From the NCBI RefSeq assembly GCF_003577475.1, contig NZ_QPEP01000003.1:186001-250000 (forward strand): a DNA stretch of 64,000 nt. The letters run 5' to 3'. This DNA is from Salinibius halmophilus (GTDB lineage Bacteria; Pseudomonadota; Gammaproteobacteria; Pseudomonadales; Natronospirillaceae). The position numbers and the translations under genes were made by a program. The stretch's first letter is position 1. Every line of letters starts with the position of its first letter. Positions 37,786 to 49,456 of the stretch are shown here, piece after piece. The notes beneath the pieces are model-generated. The model ran no database searches. It saw only the letters and a list, made by a program, of their open reading frames with translations, and was not told where the DNA came from.

Positions 37786-39033
37786 TTAAAAGTTCTGTTT
37801 CACCCATCCTATCAAGCGCTTAAAGCCACCTTCGCTTTGCACGCTTGGCTGGCGACGCCTAGTGGTGGGCGACGCCTGTATAGCCTGTTGCTGTAACGCG
37901 TGTAGTAATAGTCCCACACCCGTTGCATAAATTGGATTACTAATTTGATCAGTTAAGCCAGTTACACCAAATGGTCGTGCTAATCGAACCGGAGAGTGAA
38001 AAACTTCTTCTGCCAATTCTACCGCACCTTCCATTTTAGAAGTACCGCCAGTTAACACGATACCAGCTGGAATCATCTCCTCATAGCCACTTCGACGTAA
38101 TTCTGACTGAACGAGAGTAAAAATTTCTTCATACCTTGGTTCAACGACTTCCGCCAACCCTTGACGACTAAGTTGCCTTGGTGGGCGATCACCTACACTT
38201 GGTACTTTGATTACTTCTTCTTCATGCGCAAGCTGTGCTAATGCACACGCATATTTTATTTTTATATCTTCCGCATACTGCGATGGCGTGGCGAAACCTT
38301 GTGCAATATCGTTGGTCACTTGGTCGCCAGCAATTGGAATGACCGCTGTATGACGAATTGCACCTTCGGTAAACACTGCAATATCGGTTGTGCCACCACC
38401 AATATCAACAACACAAACACCTAATTCTTTTTCATCGTCTGTAAGTACAGCATAACTTGAGGCAAGTTGCTCTAAAACTATGGAGTCCATTGCTAAATTA
38501 CATCGCTGCACACATTTTTCAATATTCTGAATAGCATTATCTGACGCACTAACAATATGAACACGCGCTTCTAAACGAACCCCACTCATACCTAGCGGGT
38601 CTTTTATACCGTCTTGGTTGTCTATAACATATTCTTGCGGCAAAACATGCAGCGGGCGCTGATCCGAAGGTAGCGCGATTGCGCGTGCAGCGTCGATTAC
38701 ACGCTCAAGATCCGCTTCAGATACTTCTTTATCTTTTATGGCCACAACACCAATAGAGTTTTGCGACATAATATGACTGCCAGCAATCCCCACATTAACC
38801 GAGTGAATTCGACAACCAGACATTAACTCCGCTTCTTCAACAGCGCGCTGAATACTTTGCACGGTTGAATCGATGTTATTTACAACGCCTTTTTTCATGC
38901 CTCGCGACGGAGCAGAGCCTAAACCGATAATTTCCAACCCTTTATCAGCTGTTACGGCACCGACAATACACACCACTTTTGATGTGCCAATATCGAGGCC
39001 AACGATAATATTTTCCCCTGACGGTGCACTCAT
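37786..39033 (-). CDS. ftsA: FtsA, actin-like division protein
   Basis: 415 aa. Actin-fold motifs: VGLDIGTSKVVCIVG (phosphate 1), VVDIGGGTTDIAVF (phosphate 2) and GIVLTGGTSKMEG (adenosine). The C-terminal amphipathic helix FKRLIGWVKQNF tethers it to the membrane. It anchors FtsZ and signals to FtsQLB/FtsWI. The ATG overlaps the ftsQ stop. Confidence 0.98.
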   Translation of the reverse strand: MSAPSGENIIVGLDIGTSKVVCIVGAVTADKGLEIIGLGSAPSRGMKKGVVNNIDSTVQSIQRAVEEAELMSGCRIHSVNVGIAGSHIMSQNSIGVVAIKDKEVSEADLERVIDAARAIALPSDQRPLHVLPQEYVIDNQDGIKDPLGMSGVRLEARVHIVSASDNAIQNIEKCVQRCNLAMDSIVLEQLASSYAVLTDDEKELGVCVVDIGGGTTDIAVFTEGAIRHTAVIPIAGDQVTNDIAQGFATPSQYAEDIKIKYACALAQLAHEEEVIKVPSVGDRPPRQLSRQGLAEVVEPRYEEIFTLVQSELRRSGYEEMIPAGIVLTGGTSKMEGAVELAEEVFHSPVRLARPFGVTGLTDQISNPIYATGVGLLLHALQQQAIQASPTTRRRQPSVQSEGGFKRLIGWVKQNF

Positions 39034-39779
39034 TGTTGTTTTCCTTCTTCGTTTTGCGGCGCCATGATAGCTATGCCATTGTCATAGCGCGCATCAATAT
39101 ATTCAATGCTTTTTTCGTTCGCACTTGCCTGCCACCAACGCTTAACTCGTTGCATTCTTGCCGTAGTATTGTTGGCCCCTAGTAAAATAGTGATGCCGTT
39201 GTCTAGCTGCACAGTCCAAGCCCCTCGCTTTGCCAGCTCAAGCTGGCGAATACCAACGCTCAGTGGTGCGAACATTTGGCTAAATGTTAAGTACTCAGCC
39301 ACCACTGTTTCAGCTTGATCTTGGGGCCCCACCAACTTGGGCAAACCAAGATTTTGCTCAACTGGGCCGAACACATCGCCCCGGCTACTGATGAAGTACT
39401 GCTCATTCCAGCGCGCCACCGGCTGCTGCTCCACCACGGTCACTTCAATGGTATTGGGCCACAATAGCTGTACCGAGGCCGAATAAATCCATGGATCGGC
39501 TTCTAACGCTTCTTTAACCTGCACGAGCGGCAAATCAAATAAACTGCGCCCCTCAAATTGTTGCAGTCGCTTTTGCAGCACGGCCTCGTCACCATACTGC
39601 AGGCTTGATAGCAACCTAACCTCAGCTACCTGCCACTGAATTTGGCGAATACTCCACCAGCTGCCACCTAAAACCAACGCAATAATTGTCACCGCTAACA
39701 ATGCGCGCCCAAGCCACTTAGGTGGCTTGGGTAGCTTTATCTGCATGGGTTCGCGAATGCGAGTGGCGCCATGTTTCAT
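39030..39779 (-). CDS. ftsQ: FtsQ, bitopic division protein
   Basis: 249 aa. Short cytoplasmic tail, one membrane helix (~26-44), then a POTRA domain (VRLLSSLQYGDEAVLQKRLQ..SLFDLPLVQVKEALEADPWI) and a beta domain with GRDVFGP-like SRGDVFGPVEQNLGLPKLVGP. It recruits FtsL/FtsB. It overlaps ddl and ftsA by 4 bp each. Confidence 0.95.
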   Translation of the reverse strand: MKHGATRIREPMQIKLPKPPKWLGRALLAVTIIALVLGGSWWSIRQIQWQVAEVRLLSSLQYGDEAVLQKRLQQFEGRSLFDLPLVQVKEALEADPWIYSASVQLLWPNTIEVTVVEQQPVARWNEQYFISSRGDVFGPVEQNLGLPKLVGPQDQAETVVAEYLTFSQMFAPLSVGIRQLELAKRGAWTVQLDNGITILLGANNTTARMQRVKRWWQASANEKSIEYIDARYDNGIAIMAPQNEEGKQQ

Positions 39780-40693
39780 GCAGTTTCCAAGGCCAAGTGG
39801 GCAATATGGTCGACCAGCTCAGAGAAAGACTTGCCTTCTGCTTTGGCCGCCATAGGCACCAAACTATGGCTTGTCATGCCTGGCGACGTATTGACCTCCA
39901 AAACAAACAGTTCGCCTTGCGCATCAGCCATAACATCCACTCGACACCAACCACGGCAACCTAATGCATGCGCCGCCTGCTCGGCAATACGCTGTGCCTT
40001 AACTTCATCAGCTTGGCTTAAGCCGCTAGGGAGCGCATAAGTCGTGTCATCTCGTTCATATTTGGCGGCATAATCGTAAAACTCTGTTGCCGGCTGCAAA
40101 CCAATCACAGGTAGCGCACGCCCCGCTAAAATGGGTACCGAGTATTCACGTCCGGCAAGAAATGCTTCAACCAATACTTGTTGGTCAAACTCTCGCGCTA
40201 GCGACACTGCCTGCACTAGATCTTGCGCCTGATTTACTTTGCTCATACCAACACTAGAGCCTTCGCGAACAGGCTTAACAAATAATGGCAAACCCAACTC
40301 GGCAGCAATCTCATGCGGTGCTACCACATCATCAGCATTCAACGTAATGGAAGGCGCTACCGGCACGCCGGCTGCAGCCATCACTACCTTGCTACAGTGC
40401 TTATCCATTGCTAGCGCACTCGCCGCAACGCCACTGCCAGTGTAAGGCAGCTTAATGCTTTCCAGCAGGCCTTGAATGACACCGTCTTCGCCACCGCGGC
40501 CATGCAGCGCTATAAATGCCAAATCGAAAGATTCATTAAGCAACCTAGAGATAAACGGCGCTTGTGTGTCGATCAACTCAACCTTATGACCGGCCGCCAA
40601 CAAACCTTCAGCGACGGCTTCGCCACTTTGCAATGACACAGCACGCTCGGCAGACGTTCCGCCATACAACACGGCAATGGACAACTGACTCAT
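39776..40693 (-). CDS. ddl: Ddl, D-alanine-D-alanine ligase
   Basis: 305 aa, ATP-grasp fold. [50 protein letters not shown] and [17 protein letters not shown] are the family motifs; the DdlB-type short form. It makes the D-Ala-D-Ala end of the peptidoglycan stem. Overlaps murC by ATGA. Confidence 0.97.
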   Translation of the reverse strand: MSQLSIAVLYGGTSAERAVSLQSGEAVAEGLLAAGHKVELIDTQAPFISRLLNESFDLAFIALHGRGGEDGVIQGLLESIKLPYTGSGVAASALAMDKHCSKVVMAAAGVPVAPSITLNADDVVAPHEIAAELGLPLFVKPVREGSSVGMSKVNQAQDLVQAVSLAREFDQQVLVEAFLAGREYSVPILAGRALPVIGLQPATEFYDYAAKYERDDTTYALPSGLSQADEVKAQRIAEQAAHALGCRGWCRVDVMADAQGELFVLEVNTSPGMTSHSLVPMAAKAEGKSFSELVDHIAHLALETA

Positions 40694-42120
40694 TGCTCAA
40701 ACCCCAACTTCTTGTTCACTAACTCTTTCACCAAAGCACCCACATTACCTGCTCCCTGGGTCACTAGCACGTCACCAGCTTGTAAAACGTTCGGCAGCAC
40801 AGAGGTCACTTCTTCAATTGTTTCAATAAATACTGGGTTAACCTTACCGCGCTCGCGAATGGCAGCAGCTAGGTGTCGCCCGTCAGCACCTGGGATCGGC
40901 TCTTCACCGGCACTGTATACCTCGAGCAGCAGCAGCTTTTCGCACTGCGAAAGCACTTTGGCAAAATCTTCAAATAGGTCTTTGGTGCGACTATAACGGT
41001 GTGGCTGGAAGAGCCAAACGATTCTGCGTTCTGGAAACGCACTCTGCAGTGCCTGCCAGGTCACTTCCAACTCTTTTGGGTGATGGCCATAATCATCAAT
41101 AACAGTAATCTTGCCAACGGGTGTTTCAATATCACCATATTGGTGAAAGCGGCGACCAACCCCTTGAAAGCGCATCAAGCCAGCTTTAATGGCTTCATCA
41201 CTCACGCCCTCATCTGTTGCCACGGCAATGACAGCCAAAGCATTTTGTACATTGTGCGTACCAGGCATGTTCAAGGTAATGTCTAAGTCAGCGTGCCCTT
41301 TGCGCTTGGCAATAAACTGCGTTTGTACACCAAGCTCGGTTACATTAACCGCCCGAATATCGGCATCATTAGACAAACCATAGGTGGTCACTGGACGAGA
41401 AATTTTTGGCAGTATTTCACGCACATTCTCATCGTCTATACAGAGTACGGCCAAGCCGTAAAACGGTAAGTTGTGGAGAAAATCAACAAAAGCCTGCTTA
41501 ACATTTTCAAAATCACCACCATAGGTGCTCATATGATCCGCATCGATGTTGGTCACCACCGACACCATTGGCTGCAAGTGCAAAAACGATGCATCACTTT
41601 CGTCTGCTTCAGCCACTAAATAGCGACTGGTGCCCAATTTGGCATTGGTCGCGGCAGCGTTTAACTGGCCGCCGATCACAAACGTTGGATCTAACTTGCC
41701 TTCGTGAAACACGGTTGCCATCAAGCTAGTGGTTGTGGTTTTGCCATGTGTTCCCGCGATAGCAATACCATGCCTAAAGCGCATTAACTCAGCTAGCATC
41801 TGTGCCCGCGGAATGACTGGGATGCGAGACGCACGAGCTGCTGCCACCTCTGGGTTTTTTTCGTTGATGGCACTGGATACCACCACCACGTGGCAGTTAA
41901 TAACATTGCTAGCATGGTGACCAATAAACACCTTGGCACCCTGTTGCTCTAAGCGCTTGGTTGCGGCCGATGGGCGAATATCTGACCCGCTAACTTGGTA
42001 ACCTTGGTTCAGTAGCACCTCGGCAATACCGCACATGCCTACGCCGCCAATACCCACAAAATGGATACGCTGCATTCGGCGCATTTCAGGCACTTCATAT
42101 ACGGTGATTTGCTCGCTCAC
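40690..42120 (-). CDS. murC: MurC, UDP-N-acetylmuramate-L-alanine ligase
   Basis: 476 aa. I chose the GTG at 42120 because AGGAG lies 6 nt upstream; the ATG at 42126 directly abuts that site. [18 protein letters not shown] is the UDP-sugar motif, [12 protein letters not shown] the P-loop, DDYGHHPKE the C-terminal ligase site. It adds the first amino acid of the stem peptide. Its start overlaps murG by 26 bp. Confidence 0.96.
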   Translation of the reverse strand: MSEQITVYEVPEMRRMQRIHFVGIGGVGMCGIAEVLLNQGYQVSGSDIRPSAATKRLEQQGAKVFIGHHASNVINCHVVVVSSAINEKNPEVAAARASRIPVIPRAQMLAELMRFRHGIAIAGTHGKTTTTSLMATVFHEGKLDPTFVIGGQLNAAATNAKLGTSRYLVAEADESDASFLHLQPMVSVVTNIDADHMSTYGGDFENVKQAFVDFLHNLPFYGLAVLCIDDENVREILPKISRPVTTYGLSNDADIRAVNVTELGVQTQFIAKRKGHADLDITLNMPGTHNVQNALAVIAVATDEGVSDEAIKAGLMRFQGVGRRFHQYGDIETPVGKITVIDDYGHHPKELEVTWQALQSAFPERRIVWLFQPHRYSRTKDLFEDFAKVLSQCEKLLLLEVYSAGEEPIPGADGRHLAAAIRERGKVNPVFIETIEEVTSVLPNVLQAGDVLVTQGAGNVGALVKELVNKKLGFEQ

Positions 42121-43177
42121 GCGCATCTCCTATTAATTCTTCACAAATAGCAACCATATCTCTGGCCGCATATGGCTTCGCGGCTGCGCGGGCCAGCATG
42201 GCCATGCGCATTAATTCTTTATCGTTTAGCATTGGCATCAAGGTTGCGTGCACCACCTCTTCGGTTAACTCGTGGTCACGAATTAGCTTGGCAGCACCTT
42301 GATCAACGAGTTGTTTGGCATTGTGATATTGGTGATCATCCACAGCATGTGGATAGGGTACAAATATTGCTGGGACACCCACCGCCGACACTTCAGAAAC
42401 GGTTAAGGCACCAGCTCGACAAATGACCACATCTGCCCATTCATATGCCTTGCGCATATTCTCAATGTACGGCACTAGGTGATATCGCCCAGGCAACTCA
42501 CCTTGATTAGCTTTTACCTGTTCGTAGTTCTTTGCCCCAGCTTGATGCCAAACGTTCACCTGCTCCAGCTTCTTTAGCGCCGTAGGCAATACATCGTTTA
42601 GTTGCTTAGCACCTCGGCTACCGCCTAGCACCAACACATTAAAAGGTGGGCGAGTCTTGCTCACCCAGCGGCTTTGTGGCCCTGGACAATGCGTTAACTC
42701 AGCCCGAACCGGATTACCGATCTGTAGCGAGTTCGGTAAAGCGCCAGCAAAAGCAGTAAGCGGCTGCCCACCCAAACGCGTCAACCAACGGTTGGTGGTA
42801 CCCGCGATCGCATTCTGCTCGTGCACCAATAATGGAATGCGCAACAAGCGTGCAGCAATGCCACCTGGGCCAGCGGCAAAACCACCAAAACTAATCACTA
42901 CATCTGGTTTCAAATGGCGCAAAATAGCCATTGCTTGACCAACTGCCTGCGAAATCATAAACGGCGCTAGTAATTTGCGTTTAATGCCATTGCCACGAAT
43001 CCCCTTCACCGACAGTGCTGAGATCTCAATGTCGTGCTCCGGCACCAACTCCATCTCCATACCGGTGCGACTACCCAGCCAGGATACGTGCCATTGTTTG
43101 GCTTTTAAGGCTTTAGCTATTGCTAGACCGGGATAAATGTGACCACCGGTACCGCCGGCCATAATCAGTGCTCTCAT
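42095..43177 (-). CDS. murG: MurG, lipid II-forming GlcNAc transferase
   Basis: 360 aa, GT-B fold. [19 protein letters not shown] is the first glycine loop, [11 protein letters not shown] and [12 protein letters not shown] further loops, [31 protein letters not shown] the UDP site, quoted here as [10 protein letters not shown]. It transfers GlcNAc to lipid I at the inner face of the membrane. Confidence 0.97.
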   Translation of the reverse strand: MRALIMAGGTGGHIYPGLAIAKALKAKQWHVSWLGSRTGMEMELVPEHDIEISALSVKGIRGNGIKRKLLAPFMISQAVGQAMAILRHLKPDVVISFGGFAAGPGGIAARLLRIPLLVHEQNAIAGTTNRWLTRLGGQPLTAFAGALPNSLQIGNPVRAELTHCPGPQSRWVSKTRPPFNVLVLGGSRGAKQLNDVLPTALKKLEQVNVWHQAGAKNYEQVKANQGELPGRYHLVPYIENMRKAYEWADVVICRAGALTVSEVSAVGVPAIFVPYPHAVDDHQYHNAKQLVDQGAAKLIRDHELTEEVVHATLMPMLNDKELMRMAMLARAAAKPYAARDMVAICEELIGDARERANHRI

Positions 43178-44328
43178 TGCTCACCTCCTGCGTGCAACTC
43201 GTGATGCACACGCTGGCAAATAGCCACCATGGCAACGGAAACCAACAAGCTTGAGCCACCCCAACTTAAAAACGGCAAAGTAAGCCCCTTAGTTGGCAAC
43301 AGCCCAATATTTACACCAACGTTAATAGCCACCTGCAAAGCCATAATCAATGCAAAGCCATAACACAGGTAAGCACCATATTGTTTGCCGGCTTGCTCCG
43401 ACAACCAACCAATGCGCATCATTCGAGACACCAATAAACCATATAACGCCAAGACGATGACATGCCCAAGCACACCTAGCTCTTCACCTATGATGGCGAA
43501 AACAAAATCAGTGTGGGCCTCGGGTAAGAAGGCAAGTTTTTGAATACTATTGCCCAAACCAACACCAAACCAGCCGCCGCGGCCGATGCCAATAAGCGAT
43601 TGGGTTAACTGATAACTGGTGCCAAACACATGCTCAGGGCTCCACGGGTCTAAAAACGCGGTAAAACGCTGCATGCGGTAAGGCTCTAACCAAAACACTA
43701 AAAACAATGCCAACACCGACAGCAGCATGGCTAAGAAGAACCAATAAATTTGCGCCCCAGCCAAGAACAGCACACCACCGGTCATACCCACAATCACCAC
43801 GGTGGCACCAAAATCCGGCTCGAGCAGCAGCAATACGGCATAGCCGATCATAATGATAATTGGCTTCACAAAACCATAAAAACCCGACCGAACTTCATCG
43901 CCGCGGCGCACGAGATACGCTGCTAAATAAGCCACCAAACACATTTTTGCCGCTTCCGAAGACTGGAAGTTCATAAAACCCAAGGGGATCCAGCGCCGGC
44001 TGCCATTTACCTCTTTGCCAATACCAGGAATCAACACCGCAACCAGCAGTATTAGTCCTATCGCTAGCAATATCGCTGAGTAGCGGTAAATTAGGTGACT
44101 AGGTGTGAGCATGCAGGCAATCGCAACAATGGTTGCCAAACACAGGTAAACGATTTCGCGGCGCACAAAGAACCATGGATCACCAATGCGGGCAGCAAAA
44201 TCGACCGCACTAGAGGTGATCATCACAACGCCAAAAGTAATCAGCGCCAAGGTTGCTAATAACAACCAGCGATCCAGCCACCAAGTTTGGCGAATAGAGG
44301 CTTTTAAATGCGCGATTACTGCGTTCAT
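43174..44328 (-). CDS. ftsW: FtsW, SEDS peptidoglycan polymerase for division
   Basis: 384 aa with about ten membrane helices. SEDS markers include GVVMITSSAVDFA, GSRRWIPLGFMNFQSSE, LLLEPDFGATVV (catalytic Asp region), AHTDFVFAIIGEELG and LTLPFLSWGGSSLL. It polymerises lipid II with the transpeptidase FtsI at the septum. It overlaps murD (TAATG) and murG (ATGA). Confidence 0.97.
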   Translation of the reverse strand: MNAVIAHLKASIRQTWWLDRWLLLATLALITFGVVMITSSAVDFAARIGDPWFFVRREIVYLCLATIVAIACMLTPSHLIYRYSAILLAIGLILLVAVLIPGIGKEVNGSRRWIPLGFMNFQSSEAAKMCLVAYLAAYLVRRGDEVRSGFYGFVKPIIIMIGYAVLLLLEPDFGATVVIVGMTGGVLFLAGAQIYWFFLAMLLSVLALFLVFWLEPYRMQRFTAFLDPWSPEHVFGTSYQLTQSLIGIGRGGWFGVGLGNSIQKLAFLPEAHTDFVFAIIGEELGVLGHVIVLALYGLLVSRMMRIGWLSEQAGKQYGAYLCYGFALIMALQVAINVGVNIGLLPTKGLTLPFLSWGGSSLLVSVAMVAICQRVHHELHAGGEQ

Positions 44329-45653
44329 TAAAGCTCCTTTACCAAGCGCACAAAGGTATCACCACGGTGTTCGAAGCTATCAAACTGATCGAAACTCGCA
44401 CAGGCTGGCGATAACAGCACCACATCACCAGACACTGCTTGGCCATATGCGTAGGCAACGGCATCCTGCAAGGTTTCGCAGACGTAACGCCTTGGAGCGA
44501 GGTTTGCGATACTGGCACCATCGCGCCCAAAGCCAATAACTAGCTTGCAAGCTTGCGCCATCGCTGGGGCAAGCGGGCTAAAGTCTGCACCTTTGCCAAC
44601 ACCACCAACCAATAAAATCAGGTTCGCACCACGGTGCAAGCCATTTATTGCCGCAAGCGTGGCGCCAACATTGGTGCCTTTCGAGTCATTCACCCAGCTT
44701 ACGCCGTTGATCTGGGCGACGTTCTGACATCGATGTGCTAAACCAGAAAATGAGCGCAAGGCGGATTTGATGGCATCTACTGACACACCGACCGCTGTTG
44801 CCAGGGCCGCACTGGCCAGTGCGTTTTCATAGTTCTGCTTGCCAGACATAGCCACGTCAGCTACCGGCATTAGTGGGCGCCTACCTTGATACAACCATTC
44901 CTGGTCGTCTAGCATAGACAAACGCCAAGCACTGCTTGGCTCAGCAGAGATGGTGAACTCACTAATAAACTTGGCACCCGAATCTTGTGGACGAGAGTTT
45001 TCATCGTTCAAGTTCACCACAACATGCTCTGCACCGGCAAAAATTCGGTGTTTGGCAGCTTTGTACTGCGCCATCGAATCGTAGCGATCCATATGGTCTT
45101 CGGATAAATTTAATACCGTCGCTACAGCAGCATTAAGGTTATTGGTGGTCTCTAGTTGAAAACTTGATAACTCGACTACCCATAGCTGCGCGTCAGGCTG
45201 GGCGGCGAGTTCATCGAGCACTGGTGTACCCAAGTTGCCGCACACAGCCACATTAATGCCTGCGGCCTTAGCCATAGCGCCAACCAAACTTGTTACCGTG
45301 CTTTTCGCATTAGAACCAGTGATTGCCACAATGGGTGCATTGATCGCTTGGCGCCAAAGATCTATGTCACCAATAATCGCTATTCCCTGAGCCTGAGCTT
45401 GCTGCAGCACCGGGTGAGACAGCGGCACACCCGGTGAGACAACAATGCAATCCACCGAAGCAAGCACAGAAGCCGGCAAGTCACCGGCGTAAAAATCGTG
45501 ATTGGGGTATGTTTGTTTTAGGTCACTCAAGGTTGGCAAGTTCGCACGCGTATCCCAAGCAACAAATGCTTGCTCGGTGCGCGCCAAATGGCGCAAAACA
45601 GATTGACCTGTTTTACCTAACCCAACAACGAGATAATTCAGCGAATCTGTCAT
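44328..45653 (-). CDS. murD: MurD, UDP-MurNAc-L-Ala-D-Glu ligase
   Basis: 441 aa from the ATG overlapping the mraY stop as TAATG; a 29-codon extension into mraY is rejected. LVVGLGKTGQSVLRHL binds the substrate, AITGSNAKSTVTSL is the P-loop (with Ala-Lys in place of the common Gly-Lys), NLSEDHMDRYDSMAQY and WVNDSKGTNVGATLAAI complete the Mur ligase set. It adds D-glutamate. Confidence 0.97.
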   Translation of the reverse strand: MTDSLNYLVVGLGKTGQSVLRHLARTEQAFVAWDTRANLPTLSDLKQTYPNHDFYAGDLPASVLASVDCIVVSPGVPLSHPVLQQAQAQGIAIIGDIDLWRQAINAPIVAITGSNAKSTVTSLVGAMAKAAGINVAVCGNLGTPVLDELAAQPDAQLWVVELSSFQLETTNNLNAAVATVLNLSEDHMDRYDSMAQYKAAKHRIFAGAEHVVVNLNDENSRPQDSGAKFISEFTISAEPSSAWRLSMLDDQEWLYQGRRPLMPVADVAMSGKQNYENALASAALATAVGVSVDAIKSALRSFSGLAHRCQNVAQINGVSWVNDSKGTNVGATLAAINGLHRGANLILLVGGVGKGADFSPLAPAMAQACKLVIGFGRDGASIANLAPRRYVCETLQDAVAYAYGQAVSGDVVLLSPACASFDQFDSFEHRGDTFVRLVKEL

Positions 45654-46735
45654 TAGCGCACCTTCAACGTTGCCATGCCAACGAGAACCAGTACAACCGT
45701 GATAATCCAAAACCGAACAATGACTTTTGGCTCCGCCCAACCTTTAAGCTCGAAGTGATGATGAATGGGCGCCATTCGGAACACGCGCTTACCAGTGAGT
45801 TTGAAACTAGCAACTTGCACGATGACCGATAAGGTTTCTACTACAAAGATGCCACCCATAATAAATAGCACCAGCTCTTGGCGCACCATTACTGCCATGG
45901 CCCCTAGCGCGCCACCTAATGCTAGTGCACCCACATCCCCCATAAACACCTGCGCTGGGTAAGTGTTAAACCACAAGAAGCCCATGCCAGCACCGACTAG
46001 AGCAGCAGAAAAGATGACCAGTTCGCCGGTACCTAAAATATGAGGAATATGAAGATAGTAGGCAAAATTAGCGTGCCCAGTTAGATACGCCAACACACCT
46101 AGGGCACCACCCACTAGCACGGTTGGCAAAATGGCTAAACCATCTAGGCCGTCGGTTAGGTTCACCGCGTTACTAGTACCTACAATGACAAAATAAGTGA
46201 AGATAATGAAACCAAAGCCTAAAGGTATCCAGAGGTCTTTAAACAATGGAATCAACAAGCTGGTTTCTTCTGGCGTTTTAGCAATATTGAACAGCACCAC
46301 GGCAACCGTTAGCCCCACTACCGACTGCCAAAAGTATTTCCACTTAGCAGGCAATCCGCGTGGGTTTTTCTCAACGACCTTGCGGTAATCATCTACCCAG
46401 CCAACCGCACCAAAACCAATGGTTACTGCCAATACCAGCCACAAGTAGATATTGGTTAAATCGCCCCAAATGAGCGCCGACACCACAATTGAAAGAATAA
46501 TTAAGCCACCACCCATGGTTGGCGTACCAGCTTTAGACAAATGACTACGAGGGCCATCATCGCGAACCGCCTGACCAATTTGATAGTGCTTTAGCCAGCT
46601 GATGTAACCAGGCCCAATAACCAGCGCCACACCTAGGGCTGTCAACGCCGCAAAAATAGCGCGCAACGTAACGTACTGCAGCGATACAAAGCTAGGATCG
46701 AACTGACTTAACCACTGGGACAGCCAATAAATCAT
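45653..46735 (-). CDS. mraY: MraY, phospho-MurNAc-pentapeptide transferase
   Basis: 360 aa, ten membrane helices. [22 protein letters not shown] (Asp-Asp), [25 protein letters not shown] and [15 protein letters not shown] (the His loop) are all intact. It makes lipid I on undecaprenyl phosphate. Confidence 0.98.
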   Translation of the reverse strand: MIYWLSQWLSQFDPSFVSLQYVTLRAIFAALTALGVALVIGPGYISWLKHYQIGQAVRDDGPRSHLSKAGTPTMGGGLIILSIVVSALIWGDLTNIYLWLVLAVTIGFGAVGWVDDYRKVVEKNPRGLPAKWKYFWQSVVGLTVAVVLFNIAKTPEETSLLIPLFKDLWIPLGFGFIIFTYFVIVGTSNAVNLTDGLDGLAILPTVLVGGALGVLAYLTGHANFAYYLHIPHILGTGELVIFSAALVGAGMGFLWFNTYPAQVFMGDVGALALGGALGAMAVMVRQELVLFIMGGIFVVETLSVIVQVASFKLTGKRVFRMAPIHHHFELKGWAEPKVIVRFWIITVVLVLVGMATLKVR

Positions 46736-48075
46736 GATTTACTCCAAAGCGAGCGGGCAGCATCGGCAACTTGATCCATGGCTGCACCGCGAGACCCCTT
46801 AACCAACAACACACTGCCAACCGGTAAATGGCTTACCAGATCAGCTGTGAGATCTGAATTCGAGGCATAGTGTTTTGAACGACCATCGAACTGCTGTTGA
46901 GCGAAACGGCTTATATTACCGACCGTCAATAATTCGTCAACGCGGCCACAGGCGTATTGGCCAATTTCTTGATGAATGCGTTCTGATTGTTCACCTAGCT
47001 CAGCTAAGTCACCCAGTGCCAAAACCTTATAGCCATTCTGTGCGGCGAGCACATCGATCGCAGCATAAACCGATGCAGGGCTTGCATTGTAGGAATCGTC
47101 GATTAACAGCCGATCCTGCAGCTCAACAAACGCCATGCGCCCGGCAAACCCTTCGAACGACTCAGCCAACGCAATCGCTGAACTGGCGTCAACGCCGTGC
47201 TCAACGGCTGCGAGTAGTGCGGCAAGAAAGTTGTGAACAAGGTGTTTACCCGGCACAGCAATGCGAGCTGAATAGGTACTGCCATGTATATGCACCGTCA
47301 GTTTGGTGTCTCGGGCAGTACAGTGAATATCACTAGCAAAGGCATGCGCTTTTGGGTTGTGCATTGAAAAAGTTAATAATTTGGTGGCTGCCGGCGTGCG
47401 AGCTTGCCATTGGGCAAACGCTGGGTCATCTAGGTTTAACACCACCGCCTGGCTAGCCGCGGCAATGATCTCGCCTTTGCCCGTACGAATATTTTCTAGT
47501 GAGCCAAACTTGCCAATATGGGCATCGAGGGCATTGAGCAATATCGTTACCTGCGGCATGGCAAGGGGCGCTATGCGGCCAATATCACCCACACGACTAG
47601 CACCACATTCGATGACAGCCCATTCGGTTGTAGGTTGCATGCGAAACAGGGTTAGCGGCACACCTATGTCATTGTTTAGGTTGCCTTGCGTGACCACACC
47701 TTCGCCAAGGGGTTGCATCATCTGAGCAAGCAGCTCACGCGTGGTGGTCTTACCCGCACTACCGGTGAGCGCGACCACTTTCGCCTTTGTCGCCTGCTGG
47801 CGGCAAAACTTACCGAGTTGCTGTAGAGCCACTTGCGTATCCGCAACCACAATTTGAGCTTGTTCAATCGGCAACTGGCGCGACACAACACAGGCACCGG
47901 CAGCGCTCGCAGCACAAAAATCATGAGCATCAAAACGCTCACCAATCAGCGCAATAAACAGGTCATCAATATTCGCTTGGCGGGAGTCGGTGCTAAAACC
48001 AGTCACGGTCTTATCACTACCCACTAATGTGCCGTCAAGGTACTGGGCAAGTTCAGATAAGCGATAAGCAATCAT
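46732..48075 (-). CDS. murF: MurF, UDP-MurNAc-tripeptide D-Ala-D-Ala ligase
   Basis: 447 aa from the ATG at 48075, with AGGAG 9 nt upstream inside murE and an ATGA overlap with the murE stop. [16 protein letters not shown] is the N-terminal domain, [19 protein letters not shown] the P-loop region (GSAGKTTT), [16 protein letters not shown] the central motif. It completes the pentapeptide. Confidence 0.96.
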   Translation of the reverse strand: MIAYRLSELAQYLDGTLVGSDKTVTGFSTDSRQANIDDLFIALIGERFDAHDFCAASAAGACVVSRQLPIEQAQIVVADTQVALQQLGKFCRQQATKAKVVALTGSAGKTTTRELLAQMMQPLGEGVVTQGNLNNDIGVPLTLFRMQPTTEWAVIECGASRVGDIGRIAPLAMPQVTILLNALDAHIGKFGSLENIRTGKGEIIAAASQAVVLNLDDPAFAQWQARTPAATKLLTFSMHNPKAHAFASDIHCTARDTKLTVHIHGSTYSARIAVPGKHLVHNFLAALLAAVEHGVDASSAIALAESFEGFAGRMAFVELQDRLLIDDSYNASPASVYAAIDVLAAQNGYKVLALGDLAELGEQSERIHQEIGQYACGRVDELLTVGNISRFAQQQFDGRSKHYASNSDLTADLVSHLPVGSVLLVKGSRGAAMDQVADAARSLWSKS

Positions 48076-49454
48076 GCCCACCACTCCTGAATGACTGCCA
48101 TATCACTAAATGGATAACGCTGGCCTTGCACTTCCTGGTAATCTTCATGGCCTTTACCCGCCACTAACAACACATCGCCGGGCTGCATGGCCATTAATGC
48201 TTGTTGAATGGATTGCTCGCGATCGATCACATAACGCGCTTCACTGCGTGGATCGCCTGCTTCCATGTCTTGCAAAATGGCTTTTGGGTTTTCCGAGCGT
48301 GGGTTGTCCGAGGTAAACCAACAATAGTCAGCATGCTCAAGTGCCGCTTGCGCCATCAATGGTCGTTTGCCTTTATCGCGATCACCGCCACAGCCTACTA
48401 CTACCATTAACTTGTTATGGCAATGTGCTCGGGCAGCCTTGAGTGCCTTTTCAAGCGCATCTGGCGTATGGGCATAATCAACAATTGCTAAGCGATCCTG
48501 CCAGGTAACCCCCTGCATACGCCCCGCAACTGGGACTAAGTTAGCGGCGCGCTGCACAATGACATCACTATCCACACCAAGTGCGACAGCACTGGCCATC
48601 GCCACCAGCAAATTATTGGCATTAAACTCACCCAGCAGAGGCGCAGATACTTGTCTGGCTTCACCATTAAAATGCCAGGTTGCCTGCAACCCCGTTGGCT
48701 TGAGGATTAAGTCACTAAACTGATGGTCAGCTTTGTGCTGCAACGACACAGTTACCACATCACGCTCACCGGCAATCTCTTGCCCAAGCGCATCATCAAT
48801 ATTCACCACGGCAGTGGCTTGTGGATATTGGCTGAATAAAGACTTTTTACAGGCCCCATAGTTGTCCATGCTGCCGTGATAATCTAGGTGATCACGCGAC
48901 AAATTAGTAAATGCCAACACCGAAAACGGTAATGCAGCAATTCGTTGTTGATCAATCGCATGCGAACTGACCTCCATCGCAACGCCTTGGCAGTTGCTGG
49001 CCAACTCGGCCAAATTTGCATGTACGGCTAATAAATCCTGGGTGGTATGGCTAGACTCGTTAAGGTTAGGCCACTTGCCATTGCCGATCGTTCCTAAAAA
49101 GCCTGCTTCATCAAGCAATTGCGCCACATAGGCGGCAACCGATGTTTTGCCATTTGTTCCCGTAACACCAAATAACCAAGATAAAGGCTTTTGGTAAAAC
49201 TCAGCGGCTACGGCTGGTAATTTATCAACTAGGTTGTCCACTACCCAAACAGGCACATCAGCCAATACGGGCTGATGACTAATCACTAAACTAGCGCCGT
49301 TAGCCACTGCCGCCGTGACAAACTCAGCGCCATCGCGCTCAATACCAGGCAAGGCGACAAACGCATCCCCTGGGCGAACTTGGCGACTGTCCGCTAACAA
49401 GCGTTTCACCTCAACTTCTAGTGGGAAACCAAGCATTTCTGCCCACTTCGCCAT
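48072..49454 (-). CDS. murE: MurE, UDP-MurNAc-dipeptide meso-DAP ligase
   Basis: 460 aa, AGGAG 7 nt upstream. DSRQVRPGDAFVALPG, GVTGTNGKTSVAAYVAQLL and the substrate-choice motif SDNPRSENP, which marks meso-diaminopimelate as the third residue. This tells us the wall is Gram-negative DAP type. Confidence 0.97.
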   Translation of the reverse strand: MAKWAEMLGFPLEVEVKRLLADSRQVRPGDAFVALPGIERDGAEFVTAAVANGASLVISHQPVLADVPVWVVDNLVDKLPAVAAEFYQKPLSWLFGVTGTNGKTSVAAYVAQLLDEAGFLGTIGNGKWPNLNESSHTTQDLLAVHANLAELASNCQGVAMEVSSHAIDQQRIAALPFSVLAFTNLSRDHLDYHGSMDNYGACKKSLFSQYPQATAVVNIDDALGQEIAGERDVVTVSLQHKADHQFSDLILKPTGLQATWHFNGEARQVSAPLLGEFNANNLLVAMASAVALGVDSDVIVQRAANLVPVAGRMQGVTWQDRLAIVDYAHTPDALEKALKAARAHCHNKLMVVVGCGGDRDKGKRPLMAQAALEHADYCWFTSDNPRSENPKAILQDMEAGDPRSEARYVIDREQSIQQALMAMQPGDVLLVAGKGHEDYQEVQGQRYPFSDMAVIQEWWA

Positions 49455-49456
49455 GT

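Noticed and set aside
36785-37789. 334-aa plus-strand ORF opposite ftsZ
   Set aside because: A shadow of ftsZ codon bias: Ser/Thr/Pro-rich, no motif, wholly antisense to a certain gene.
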